Source: Chloroflexota bacterium
Lineage (GTDB): Bacteria; Chloroflexota; Dormibacteria; Dormibacterales; Dormibacteraceae
Length of the DNA stretch: 57,169 nt
Assembly: GCA_005880315.1 (NCBI GenBank)
Contig: VBHB01000102.1
Location: 1-57,169, forward strand
Direction: 5' to 3'
Position 1 is the first letter of the stretch, and each line of letters opens with the position of its first letter. The translations under genes were made by a program, and so were the position numbers. Positions 1-8,547 of this stretch are shown one piece after another. A model generated the notes under the pieces. It had not been told where the DNA came from. It did not search any database and saw only the letters and a list, made by a program, of their open reading frames with translations.

Positions 1-150
1 AAGAACAATCTGGTCTTCCATGACACCGGCAACATCGTCCTCAGAGGCTCGGACGGATCGCAGATCACGTTCCACCTCCTCGACCACCTCAACACCAGCC
101 CATCTGGGGCTGTGAACACCTTCAGCGTCCTGAGCTTCACCTGCCCGTAG
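1..150 (+). CDS. C-terminal end of an unidentified protein (5' truncated)
   Basis: Frame 1 is open from the window edge to a TAG at 148-150, giving the last 49 residues of a protein. The tail is rich in Thr, Ser, Asn and small residues, alternates hydrophobic and polar positions as beta-rich extracellular proteins do, and ends in Phe-Thr-Cys-Pro. A strong terminator-like hairpin follows within 10 nt, which supports a genuine gene end. No family can be named from this fragment. Confidence 0.6.
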   Translation, partial: KNNLVFHDTGNIVLRGSDGSQITFHLLDHLNTSPSGAVNTFSVLSFTCP

Positions 151-159
151 CCTTTCGGT

Positions 160-195
160 GAGGGGGCAGCCGCAGCGGGCCGCCCCCTCTTCCAA
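160..195 (+). terminator. Rho-independent-like terminator of the partial gene
   Basis: GAGGGGGC at 160-167 pairs perfectly with GCCCCCTC at 182-189, with further inner G-C pairing. A short pyrimidine tract (TCTTCC) follows. It lies 10 nt after the TAG of the partial gene and before the convergent GNAT gene. The U-tract is weak, so it may work as a bidirectional barrier. Confidence 0.55.
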
Positions 196-230
196 TTCGT
201 CGACTCTAAAACGACTCTTAACGACACGTG

Positions 231-1046
231 CTAGGCGTGCAGATCCATCTCGACGCCAGGAGGGACCCACGCGTAGAACTCGAGAGGCAGCATCTCCTCG
301 AATCCCAACTTGGCACACACCGGCGCGGAGGTCCCGCGCACCGCCTGGATCACGGCCGCGCCGGCGCCTGCGGCGCGCGCGTCGGCCAGCCGCCGCGCAA
401 CCAGCGACGTGTAGACGCCACGCCCGCGCAGGTCTCCGACCGTCGCCGCGCCACCCAGCAGCGCGATCGACGTTCCCGGGATGAACACGAGATTTCCGAA
501 GGCTATAGGGCCGTCATGACCAGGTAAGTAGGCGTAATACGCCACCGCCCGCAAACGGTCGCCAGCCCCGATCAGGGTTTCGGTAAACCAGGTGGCGACA
601 TCGAGCGGCAAGCCGTATGCAGCCGCCGTCATAGGTATCGCTTGGCGCTGCTCTTCGATGGTGGCCGGCCGCACCTCGACCTCCGGGTTCGCTCGAATCG
701 GCGTGGCGAGATCCGTCAGTGCCATCCCGGCCAGCTCGTCGGCCTTGACCAGTCCGGCATCCAGCAGGCGCTGCGACAGGTCGCGCGGCCGTGACGACGG
801 GCTTGTGATCCAGCCAAACGATTTCGCCGATTCGGCGAACCTGTCTCGCAGGGCGCTGATGGTGGTGTTGGCGTTCGCGTCGTCGAGGTCGGCGCAGCCC
901 ACCAGGTTGGCGATGGGATGTGACACCGTCGACTCCCGGCCGAGCAACCCCGGGACGCGGATGTCACGGACAAGTCCCGTGACCTCGGGATAGACGAACA
1001 AGCTCCGTTCGATCGTCTCGAGCAGCTGGTCGGTGGAAGCGGGCAT
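231..1046 (-). CDS. GNAT family N-acetyltransferase
   Basis: Predicted 271-aa acyl-CoA-dependent N-acetyltransferase of unknown substrate. The C-terminal half carries the GNAT acetyl-CoA signature: a strand ending in LGGAATV, then RGRGVYTSLVARRLADA (the R-x-x-G-x-G/A type pyrophosphate loop and helix). A late C-A-K-L-G-F-E motif is typical of the last GNAT strand. The N-terminal ~110 residues resemble the helical extension of two-domain GNATs. The ATG at 1046 is chosen because GAGGG lies about 8 nt upstream; the frame stays open to a GTG at 1130 with no ribosome site. It lies downstream of, and on the same strand as, the hydrolase-glycosyltransferase gene. Confidence 0.8.
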   Translation of the reverse strand: MPASTDQLLETIERSLFVYPEVTGLVRDIRVPGLLGRESTVSHPIANLVGCADLDDANANTTISALRDRFAESAKSFGWITSPSSRPRDLSQRLLDAGLVKADELAGMALTDLATPIRANPEVEVRPATIEEQRQAIPMTAAAYGLPLDVATWFTETLIGAGDRLRAVAYYAYLPGHDGPIAFGNLVFIPGTSIALLGGAATVGDLRGRGVYTSLVARRLADARAAGAGAAVIQAVRGTSAPVCAKLGFEEMLPLEFYAWVPPGVEMDLHA

Positions 1047-1222
1047 CGCCTGGCCCTCGCGGACTCCGAATGACGGTATCTCGGCGATGCTAGACCTACC
1101 GGTGGAAACCCATCGCGCGACGTCGGACACGATCGCGGTGTCGATGACCGCTGATGGAGAGGGGGCGCCTGCCCTGAGAGAAATGTGGGTGGTCGACCAG
1201 ACCCGCTAGACGCCCTTGAATC

Positions 1223-3328
1223 TCAAAGCAGCTCCGCGACCATGCTCGCGGCCCGCGCCGCTGTGCCTGTCTCAAGCGGTACGAAGTCGACAGGTTGCGC
1301 GAGCAGCGCCTCGATCGTCGCGGCCAAATTGTCCGGGGTGGCTTCCTCGAAGCTCATGCATCGGCCGGCGCGATATCGATCGAGCCGGTGCCGCACGTGG
1401 AAGTTCTGCTCGCAATGATCCTTCAGCGGGAAGTAGATGAAGGGGCGACGTGCCGCGGTCAGCTCCATCGTCGTGCTGAGACCGCCCTGGGAAAGGGCGA
1501 TATCGCAGGCGGCAAGGTGAAGGTCGAGGTCGGGGACGAATGGCCGCACCTCGACGCCTCTTACGCTTGGCAGCGTGCTCGGATCAATTCGGGGACCCGC
1601 GACAGCGACCATGCGCAGCGCGGGGACGCGCCGCCGAATGGCGGGGTACGCCCGCATGAGCCGGCCCAACAGCTCCGCACCCACGCCCGAGCCACCGACT
1701 GACGCAATACAGACGATCTCGTCATCGCGATAGCCGAGCCGGCGGCGCAGCTGCTTGCGGTCGCCCACCGCTTTCTGGTCCAGTCCGAGGATGTACCCGT
1801 CGGTGAATTGGTAGTGGCGTTCGGTCCAGGCACGAATCTCCGGTAGGCCCGGCCCGAAGGTACCTGGAATTACGTCCTCCGGACGGCCGATGAAAATCGC
1901 CCGGTCGCGCACTCGCGGAAAGCGCTCGACCTGCTCGATCATCTCGGCGTTGTAGTCCGCGGTCAGCGCCGCTTCGCGTGCGCCCAGGCCGGGCATCGGC
2001 ATCCAGGCGACGATGTCGGTCAGCCAGACGTAGGCGGCTTGCTTCAGCTCCGGGTTCTCGTGGAGGAAATAGTCGACCTCCCAGGCTTCGTCACCGATCC
2101 AAACGTCGTAGTCCCGCTCGCGCACAGCTTCCAGAAACACCATGAAGTTGGCGATGAGGATCTCATCCATGCGTCGAAACGCCTCGAAAATGTGCAACCG
2201 GTGCGAGCTCGATTCCTGCTCGATGTGCCGCGTTTCGCTGGCCAGCTTCCGGCTGTCCGGGTGAATCCGTTCGCCGTGTGCCTCGAGCACCCGTGTGACG
2301 GGATCCTGCGCGAGCCAGTCGATCTCGAGGCCCGGTACCAGCTTTCGTAGCTCTCGGGCAACGGCAACGTCACGTCGCGCGTGGCCCAGGCCGATGGGCG
2401 ATGACACCAGAATGGCGCGGCGCGGGCGCCGAAGCGCCCTCCGGTGCACCGGCGGTTGGGGCGGAGTCGGGAGCAGAAAGTCGCGAAGAGCGAGGTTGAC
2501 GGCCACGGGGTCGCGCCCGTGGGAACCATGGCCGGAGCCTCGCATCTCGAGGAGCCGGCCGCCTGTCAACTCTGCCAGCTTGGCGCCGTTTTCGATGGAC
2601 ACGATCTCGTCTTCGTCGCCGTGGATCACCAGGACCGGGCAGGCGACCAGCCGTGCTAGCTCATCGGCGCGCGGCGCCTTGAGCGTTTGCCCGTCGTGGG
2701 TGGCGACAAGAACCTCAGGAGTGCTCTGGAGTCCCCAGCCCACGCAGTCTTCGATCTGCTTGGTGGAATGGGGCTCGGGAAAGACGCGAGCAAAGAAGAA
2801 CTCCAGGAATCCACGATGGTCGCGCAGCCAGTAGTTGGCGTTGTACTTCATCCAGTCGACGTACTCGTCGTGCTCGTCGCGGAAAACGGCATCGGTCGCT
2901 GCCCGGAACTCACTGAAGGGGGGCGCGAGCGGAACGGCAGGCGCCAGGAAAACGACCGAGGTGACGCGTTGAGGATGTTCGGCCGCCATGAGCAGCGCCC
3001 ACCGCGCGCCGTTGGAGAGCGAGACCAGGCCCGCGGACGGCGTGTCGGTGTCGTCCATGACCGCCAGGCAGTCGGCGGCAAAGACCTCGTCGGCGTACGC
3101 GGCCGGGCCGAGCGGGCGGTCGGAGAGCCCGTTACCGCGACCGTCCATCGCCAGCACGCGGGAGTGTCGGGCCAGGTACGGGATCTGGCATTTCCAGAAA
3201 CGTGAGTCCACGATCGACCACGTCGGCAGGAGAAACACCGTCTGATCCCCCTCGCCGTAGACCTCCCAGTGCAGCCGGACGCCTTCGCGGACGGTGTAAC
3301 CCTGCCGGTCGGGCTGCCTCGCTCTCAT
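1223..3328 (-). CDS. Fusion: alpha/beta hydrolase + GT1/MurG-like glycosyltransferase
   Basis: A 701-aa two-domain protein. Residues ~1-290 are an alpha/beta hydrolase: oxyanion-region LLPTWS, nucleophile elbow SLSNGA, acid in IHGDEDE and His in GSGHGSHG. Residues ~300-701 look like a GT-B glycosyltransferase of the MurG/GT28 type. They begin with a Rossmann strand and glycine loop (ILVSSPIGLGHARRD) and carry the donor-binding segment ALSQGGLSTTMEL near residue 615, followed by a loop PLKDHCEQN. The ATG at 3328 is preceded by GAGGAAAG; the frame extends upstream to a TTG at 3361 without a better site. It likely modifies or releases a glycosylated small molecule, but the substrate is unknown. 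The SAM methyltransferase next door suggests tailoring of the same compound (inference). Confidence 0.8.
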   Translation of the reverse strand: MRARQPDRQGYTVREGVRLHWEVYGEGDQTVFLLPTWSIVDSRFWKCQIPYLARHSRVLAMDGRGNGLSDRPLGPAAYADEVFAADCLAVMDDTDTPSAGLVSLSNGARWALLMAAEHPQRVTSVVFLAPAVPLAPPFSEFRAATDAVFRDEHDEYVDWMKYNANYWLRDHRGFLEFFFARVFPEPHSTKQIEDCVGWGLQSTPEVLVATHDGQTLKAPRADELARLVACPVLVIHGDEDEIVSIENGAKLAELTGGRLLEMRGSGHGSHGRDPVAVNLALRDFLLPTPPQPPVHRRALRRPRRAILVSSPIGLGHARRDVAVARELRKLVPGLEIDWLAQDPVTRVLEAHGERIHPDSRKLASETRHIEQESSSHRLHIFEAFRRMDEILIANFMVFLEAVRERDYDVWIGDEAWEVDYFLHENPELKQAAYVWLTDIVAWMPMPGLGAREAALTADYNAEMIEQVERFPRVRDRAIFIGRPEDVIPGTFGPGLPEIRAWTERHYQFTDGYILGLDQKAVGDRKQLRRRLGYRDDEIVCIASVGGSGVGAELLGRLMRAYPAIRRRVPALRMVAVAGPRIDPSTLPSVRGVEVRPFVPDLDLHLAACDIALSQGGLSTTMELTAARRPFIYFPLKDHCEQNFHVRHRLDRYRAGRCMSFEEATPDNLAATIEALLAQPVDFVPLETGTAARAASMVAELL

Positions 3329-3415
3329 CCCGCTTTCCTCGCGCTCATTCTCTACTCGCAAGCGATGGACGGGAGGCGGGCGCGCGTTGCGCCCGCCCCA
3401 TCGCCAGAGGATGTG

Positions 3416-4489
3416 TCACGGACGGGCTTCGTAGACGATGTTGAACGGCGTCTCGGCGATGCGCCGGAACCGCGTGAAACCTCCGGCAATCGCGACGTCG
3501 CGGATGCGGGACTCGCCCGCCTGGGCGCCCAGCGCCAATCCGACGTCCTGAGAGAGCGAGCTCGGCGTGCACAGGAAGTTGGAGAATGCGTAGTAGGCAC
3601 GACCGACTGGGTTGAAGTTCTGTTCCGCGCGGTCGCCCGCGGCTGGTTCGACGATCATCCACGTTCCATCGGGAGCCAGGGCCTGACGCACATGGCGAGC
3701 CGCGCCGACAGGGTCCCCCATGTCGTGCAGGCAGTCGAACATCGTGATGAGGTCGTAGCCACCCCCAGGGAACGCCGCCGCTGCGCCGACTTCGAACTGC
3801 GCGCTTTCCTGCAGTCCGGCGGCCTTCGCCTTCTGCCGGGCGAGCTCGATCGACTCGGGGTGGTAGTCGTAGCCGGTGAATCGCGAGCGCGGATAGGCCT
3901 GGGCCATGAGCCTGGTCGATGCCCCCAGACCGCACCCCACGTCGGCCACCTTGGCGCCCACCTGGAGCTTGGCTTCGACGCCGTCGAGCGCGGGCAGCCA
4001 CGAGCTCACCAGGTTCGCGTTGTATCCGGGACGAAAGAACCGCTCGCAACCCGTGGCGACGCCCGGGTCGTGTTGGTGCCACCCAAAGCCCGCACCGCTG
4101 CGGAACGCCATCTCGATCTGCGAGCCTGACTTCAAGGTGGCGGTGGCCAGCTCGAATGCGCCGCAGACGAAAGCCGGGCTGTCCTCGTTGGCCAGCGCAA
4201 GGGCTTGCTCTGGGGGCAGCTCATAGCGCTGGGTCGCCGGGTCGTAAGTGACGAAACCGCCCGCGGCCTGCGCGTTGAGCCATTCGCGGACGTACCGCTC
4301 CGCGGTGCCGGTCTTCTCGGCGAGCTCGGCAGATGTGATGGGGCCGGCCGGCGCCATCGCCTTGTACAGGCCGAGCCGGTCGCCGAGCACGATCAGCCCG
4401 GCGTTTACGGTCGCTCCAAGCTCGCCGACCACCTGGCCCATGAAGGCATTGAGCTTGTCGATGTCGATGACGGGGGTCTGCACTGCCAT
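3416..4489 (-). CDS. Class I SAM-dependent methyltransferase with winged-helix N-terminus
   Basis: A 357-aa protein. The N-terminal ~110 residues form a winged-helix dimerisation-like domain (SAELAEKTGTAERYVREWL), as in O-methyltransferases and similar enzymes. A Rossmann methyltransferase domain follows, with SAM motif I ADVGCGLGAS near residue 178, an acidic strand end FTGYDYHPES, and a motif IV-like segment LITMFDCLHDMGDP. The ATG at 4489 has a strong GGAGGG Shine-Dalgarno site; upstream codons in frame are ignored. It forms a leftward cluster with the hydrolase-glycosyltransferase and GNAT genes and is divergent from the cyclase-regulator gene at 4606. The methyl acceptor is unknown. Confidence 0.85.
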   Translation of the reverse strand: MAVQTPVIDIDKLNAFMGQVVGELGATVNAGLIVLGDRLGLYKAMAPAGPITSAELAEKTGTAERYVREWLNAQAAGGFVTYDPATQRYELPPEQALALANEDSPAFVCGAFELATATLKSGSQIEMAFRSGAGFGWHQHDPGVATGCERFFRPGYNANLVSSWLPALDGVEAKLQVGAKVADVGCGLGASTRLMAQAYPRSRFTGYDYHPESIELARQKAKAAGLQESAQFEVGAAAAFPGGGYDLITMFDCLHDMGDPVGAARHVRQALAPDGTWMIVEPAAGDRAEQNFNPVGRAYYAFSNFLCTPSSLSQDVGLALGAQAGESRIRDVAIAGGFTRFRRIAETPFNIVYEARP

Positions 4490-4605
4490 TTGACGTCCCT
4501 CCAAGAATTGAGATGGTTCGACCGTAGGGTCGAGCCGCCCAGGTCGCATCAGGGGCCCCACCTAGTTGTTGGGCGTGCGGGCCGCCGTAGCAGGACACTT
4601 AGCCG

Positions 4606-7600
4606 ATGCTGCTGGGACGAGAGCGGGAGCTGCAGGCGATCGACCAGGCTCTGGCCGCGGCGCGCCTTGGCAAGAGCTCGTGCCTGCTCGTTCGGGGCGA
4701 ACCTGGAATCGGCAAGACCGCCTTGCTCGAGCACGCCGTCAGCCAGGCCGGCGCGATGCGGGTGTTGGCCGCCCGAGGCGTGGAATTCGAGGCCGACGTG
4801 CCCTTCGCTGGGCTGCATGACCTCCTCCACCCCACCCTGGCACTACTCGACCGCCTGCCTCCAATCCATGCGTCGGCCTTGCGATCCTCCCTTGGACTCG
4901 GGCCCCGGATCGAGTCCGACCGCCTGATCATCGGCGCCGCCGTCCTTGGCTTGATCTCCTCATACGCGGAGGAAGCGCCCCTCCTGGTTACCGTCGACGA
5001 CGCACAGTGGCTGGACCGTGCCTCGGCGGAAGCCATTGGATTTGCGGCCCGTCGCCTGTTTGCCGATCCCGTGGCGGTGCTCATCGCGGTGCGCGAGGAT
5101 GAGGAGTCCCCGCTCTTGGGCGCGGGCCTTCTCGAGCTCAGCCTCGGCGGCCTGGACCAGGCGTCGGCGACCGCTCTTCTCGAGACGGCAGCCGCGGGCA
5201 AGGTGAGCGTCGACCTTGCTCAACGGATGCTTAGCGCCACCCGGGGCAACCCGCTTGCTCTGCTCGAGCTAGGCCGCGACGCCCCCCGTGCATCGGCGAC
5301 GCCGCACGACGACCTGCCCGTGGCGACAAGCGTGGAGCGTGCCTACCTGCGACGTGCGGATGGGCTGTCCCCCGAAGCAAGGTGTGTGCTGCTGGTGATG
5401 GCAGCATCGGGAACTCCCGACGTGGGGCTGGTTCAGCGAGCGGCGGCAGCCCTGGGGCTGGAGCGTTCGGATGTGGAGCAAGCGGAGGCTGCCAGGGGAC
5501 TTGTCATCGAGCGCGTGGGCAGCGCCGAGTTCGTCCACCCACTCGCGCGAGCCGCGATCTATCACTCCGCGACACCTTCCGATCGTCGCGCCGCCCACCG
5601 AGCGCTCGCGGAAGTGATGACGGATGCAGAGGACGCAGATCGCAGGGCCTGGCACCTTTCGGCCGCCGCAACCGGTTGGGACGCGGAGGCGGCGGCAGCC
5701 CTGGAAGGCGCCGCGCGACGCGCCCGCGAGAGTACGGGCTACGCCGCAGCCGCTAGTGCCTGGAAGGAATCGGCACGCCTGACCGAGCCGTCGGAGCTGC
5801 GCGCCGCACGGCTCTTCAATGCTGCGGAAAGCGCTTGGCTCGGAGGGCAGGCGGAAGAGGCCGTCGAGTCGCTCGGCTCAGCTCGAAAAATCGCACAGGC
5901 CCTGGAGCTCCGCGTCGACATCGACAGCCTGAGCGGCCATATCACGCTGAGGCGCGGCGCGATGGCGGAGGGCCTTCGCCTGTTGGTCGGCGCGGCCGAG
6001 GCGATCGAGCCGGTCGATCGGTTGAAAGCGATCCGCATATTTGGCGATGCCTCGGTCTCGAGCATGGGTGCGGGCCATCCGGCCGACATTCAAGCAATCG
6101 CGAAAAAGGGTCTTGCGTTGCTGCGGCCCGAAGACCCGCCCGAGACGGCGATCTTCGCTCACGTGCCTTTTGGCGCTGCGGCGATCATGGCCGCACACGG
6201 GTCGGATGGACCAGCGCACCTCCGCGAGAGCCTGTCACGCTTCCGCTTGGTTTCGAGGGACAATGCGGATCCCCTTCTGTTGATGTGCGCCGTCATCACG
6301 GGCGTCTTTCTGCGCGACGCGGAGGCGGGCCGCGATCTCGTCGAGCGAGCCCTCACCGTTGCCCGGGAGCAAGCGCCGACCGCTGCCCTCCCAGGAATCC
6401 TGTTCCTGGTGGGTCGCGATGCCGCTGCCAGCGATCGCTGGCAGCTCGCTCGTGCACAGTACGAAGAGAGCGAGCGCGTTGCGCGTGAGACCACCCAGAT
6501 CAGGTGGGTGGCCGGGGCGGCGGCCGGCCTGGCATGGCTGTCCGCGCTCGAGGGCAAGGCCGATGAGTGCCGTGCTCGCGCCGCCGAGGCAATCGAGCTG
6601 GCGGACCACTACGGCCTGGGTTTCTACAGGGCCTGGGCGATGACCGCCCTCGGCCAGCTCGAGCTGGGCTTTGGACGGGCCGACTCTGCGCTTCGAGAGC
6701 TGGTTGCCTGTGAGGAGTTCCTCAGGTCGGTCGACATCAACGACCCGGATCTGTCGCCGGCGCCGGACATCGTCGACGCGCTGGTGCGCCTGGGACGGAT
6801 CGACGATGCGCGCGAGGTTGCCGATCGATACGATCCCGCCGCCAAGGTCAAGGGCCTGCCGTTTGCGCTCGCCCGCGCCGCCAGGGCACGGGCGCTGGTG
6901 GCGGCGGACAAGGTATATGTCGAGGCATTCGAAGAGGCTCTACATCATCACGACGCCACGCCAGATGTTTTCGAGCGCGCACGAACACAGCTCTATTTCG
7001 GGGAGCGCCTGCGCCGAAGCCGGCGGCGCGTCGATGCACGGAAGCAGCTCCGGGCGGCGTTGAAGGCGTTCGACGAGCTCGGCGCCGCGCCTTGGGCAGA
7101 GCGGGCGATGACGGAGCTGCAGGCCAGCGGGGAAACGGCGCGGGTTCGGGATGAGAGCCACCGACAGCAGCTGACGCCGCAGGAACTGCAAGTTGCACTC
7201 ACCCTGGCGGACGGCACCACGACTCGGGAAGCCGCCGCGAGACTCTACCTGAGCCCGAAGACGGTCGAGTATCACCTGCGCCATGTCTATGACAAGCTCG
7301 AGATCCGCTCGCGAGAAGAGCTCCGGTCTGCGCTGCACGCCGAATCGCGTTCGACCGGCTCTCGGAAAGCGCTGATGTTCACCGACCTGGCGGGCTCCAC
7401 GAGCCTGGTCGAGGCGATCGGCGACGCAGCCTGGCACGACTTGAGCGCCTGGTTGGATGGCGAGATGCGACGCTGCTTCCACGAACACGATGGCCGCGAG
7501 GTCGACCACGCCGGCGACGGATTTTTCGTCGTGTTCGACGCTGCCGGCGACGCGATCGGTTGCGCGAGCACGATTCAGCGCCGGTTGTCGAACCACCGGC

Positions 7601-7851
7601 GGCTGCACGGCTACGCGCCGCAGGTGCGGATCGGCATTCATTTCGGCGAGGTCCAAGGCTCTGACTCAGCTGTCCGCGGCGCTGCGGTGCACCGCGCGGC
7701 GCGCCTTTGCGCCGCCGCGCGAGCGGACGCAATACTCGCGTCGCGCGAGGCGCTGGAGGCAAGCGGCCGGAGCGTGATCCGCCTGCAGAAGTTCACTCTG
7801 AAGGGAATCAAGGAACCGGTGGAAGCAGCGGAGGTCACCTGGGAGGCTTGA
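4606..7851 (+). CDS. LuxR-type (LAL) ATPase regulator fused to a class III cyclase-like domain
   Basis: A 1081-aa regulator. An N-terminal AAA/STAND ATPase has Walker A GEPGIGKTALLE (residues ~31-42) and Walker B-like LLVTVDDAQWLD. A long TPR-like helical middle follows. A LuxR HTH lies near residues 856-910 (LTPQELQVALTLADG, then LSPKTVEYHLRHVYDKLEIRS). From ~923 there is a nucleotide-cyclase fold with the two metal Asp in FTDLAGST and HAGDGFFVVF. The usual base-recognising Lys before the second motif is Asp (EVDHAGDG), and the transition-state Asn is His (AVHRAARL). Catalysis is therefore doubtful, and the domain may sense or bind nucleotide. It overlaps the next gene by 4 nt. Upstream lies a 116-bp divergent intergenic region. 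Confidence 0.85.
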   Translation: MLLGRERELQAIDQALAAARLGKSSCLLVRGEPGIGKTALLEHAVSQAGAMRVLAARGVEFEADVPFAGLHDLLHPTLALLDRLPPIHASALRSSLGLGPRIESDRLIIGAAVLGLISSYAEEAPLLVTVDDAQWLDRASAEAIGFAARRLFADPVAVLIAVREDEESPLLGAGLLELSLGGLDQASATALLETAAAGKVSVDLAQRMLSATRGNPLALLELGRDAPRASATPHDDLPVATSVERAYLRRADGLSPEARCVLLVMAASGTPDVGLVQRAAAALGLERSDVEQAEAARGLVIERVGSAEFVHPLARAAIYHSATPSDRRAAHRALAEVMTDAEDADRRAWHLSAAATGWDAEAAAALEGAARRARESTGYAAAASAWKESARLTEPSELRAARLFNAAESAWLGGQAEEAVESLGSARKIAQALELRVDIDSLSGHITLRRGAMAEGLRLLVGAAEAIEPVDRLKAIRIFGDASVSSMGAGHPADIQAIAKKGLALLRPEDPPETAIFAHVPFGAAAIMAAHGSDGPAHLRESLSRFRLVSRDNADPLLLMCAVITGVFLRDAEAGRDLVERALTVAREQAPTAALPGILFLVGRDAAASDRWQLARAQYEESERVARETTQIRWVAGAAAGLAWLSALEGKADECRARAAEAIELADHYGLGFYRAWAMTALGQLELGFGRADSALRELVACEEFLRSVDINDPDLSPAPDIVDALVRLGRIDDAREVADRYDPAAKVKGLPFALARAARARALVAADKVYVEAFEEALHHHDATPDVFERARTQLYFGERLRRSRRRVDARKQLRAALKAFDELGAAPWAERAMTELQASGETARVRDESHRQQLTPQELQVALTLADGTTTREAAARLYLSPKTVEYHLRHVYDKLEIRSREELRSALHAESRSTGSRKALMFTDLAGSTSLVEAIGDAAWHDLSAWLDGEMRRCFHEHDGREVDHAGDGFFVVFDAAGDAIGCASTIQRRLSNHRRLHGYAPQVRIGIHFGEVQGSDSAVRGAAVHRAARLCAAARADAILASREALEASGRSVIRLQKFTLKGIKEPVEAAEVTWEA

Positions 7852-8495
7852 CCCGGGTCCGCGATGATCCGTTCGATCCGGACCCGGGGTTCGCCGAGCT
7901 GTACGGCCGGCTCCCCGACGCGTCCGACCTCGAGCCCTGGCTGACGCTCGCGAGGAGCGCCAAGCCTCCCATTCTTTACTTGGGTGCCGGTGCGGGCCGC
8001 CTGGCCGCCCCGCTGGTGGCGGCCGGGATCGACCTGGTCCTCGTCGACGCCCACCCCGAGATGGTTCGGCGTCTTCGCGAGCGGCTGCCGACTGTCGAAA
8101 TCCACGAATCGCTCATCGAGACGCTGCGCCTTGAGCGAAGGTTCGACCTGATCATCGTTCCCTCCAACATCCTCGACCGATCCGAGCTGGTCAAAGCAGC
8201 CGCACGCCACCTGGCGTCGCGCGGCCGGCTTGCGTTCGAGCTCACGAATCCACACTGGCTGGACGCCAAGCGCCATGCCCGGTACAGGGTGGTGCGCAGA
8301 GAAGTGAACCGCGCCGAAGTCGAGGTGACGTATCCGGACGGCACCATCCAAGAGGGACGGATCGAGCTCGTCTGGCCGGAAGACGTCGAGGCCTTCCTCG
8401 CCTCCGCGGGGCTACGACTCGTGCATCTCTCCGGCCATGTCGACGCAGAGCTCGATACGAGCCCGACCTTCTTCGTGGTGGCAGCTCTTGGCTAG
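7848..8495 (+). CDS. Class I SAM-dependent methyltransferase
   Basis: About 215 aa if it starts at the TTG at 7848, which overlaps the stop of the LAL gene as TTGA. A GGAGGT lies 12 nt upstream and GGAGG sits directly before the TTG, so the true start is uncertain and the open frame continues further upstream. The Rossmann motif I is ILYLGAGAGRLAAPL, the acidic post-strand is LVLVDAHPEM, and IIVPSNILDRSE is the motif IV region; this layout is typical of Methyltransf_25/11 enzymes. Translational coupling to the regulator suggests the two act together. The substrate is unknown. Confidence 0.75.
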   Translation: MTRVRDDPFDPDPGFAELYGRLPDASDLEPWLTLARSAKPPILYLGAGAGRLAAPLVAAGIDLVLVDAHPEMVRRLRERLPTVEIHESLIETLRLERRFDLIIVPSNILDRSELVKAAARHLASRGRLAFELTNPHWLDAKRHARYRVVRREVNRAEVEVTYPDGTIQEGRIELVWPEDVEAFLASAGLRLVHLSGHVDAELDTSPTFFVVAALG

Positions 8496-8532
8496 GACCA
8501 GAACGCAATAAAGTCCTGGTTCGCCGGGCTTC

Positions 8533-8538
8533 TATAGT
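8533..8538 (+). promoter_or_regulatory. -10 box TATAGT close to the MFS start codon
   Basis: TATAGT ends 9 nt before the ATG at 8548, so transcription would begin almost at the start codon. No clear -35 hexamer is seen 16-18 nt upstream. The same spacing recurs before three other genes in the window. Confidence 0.4.
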
Positions 8539-8547
8539 CCGCTGACC

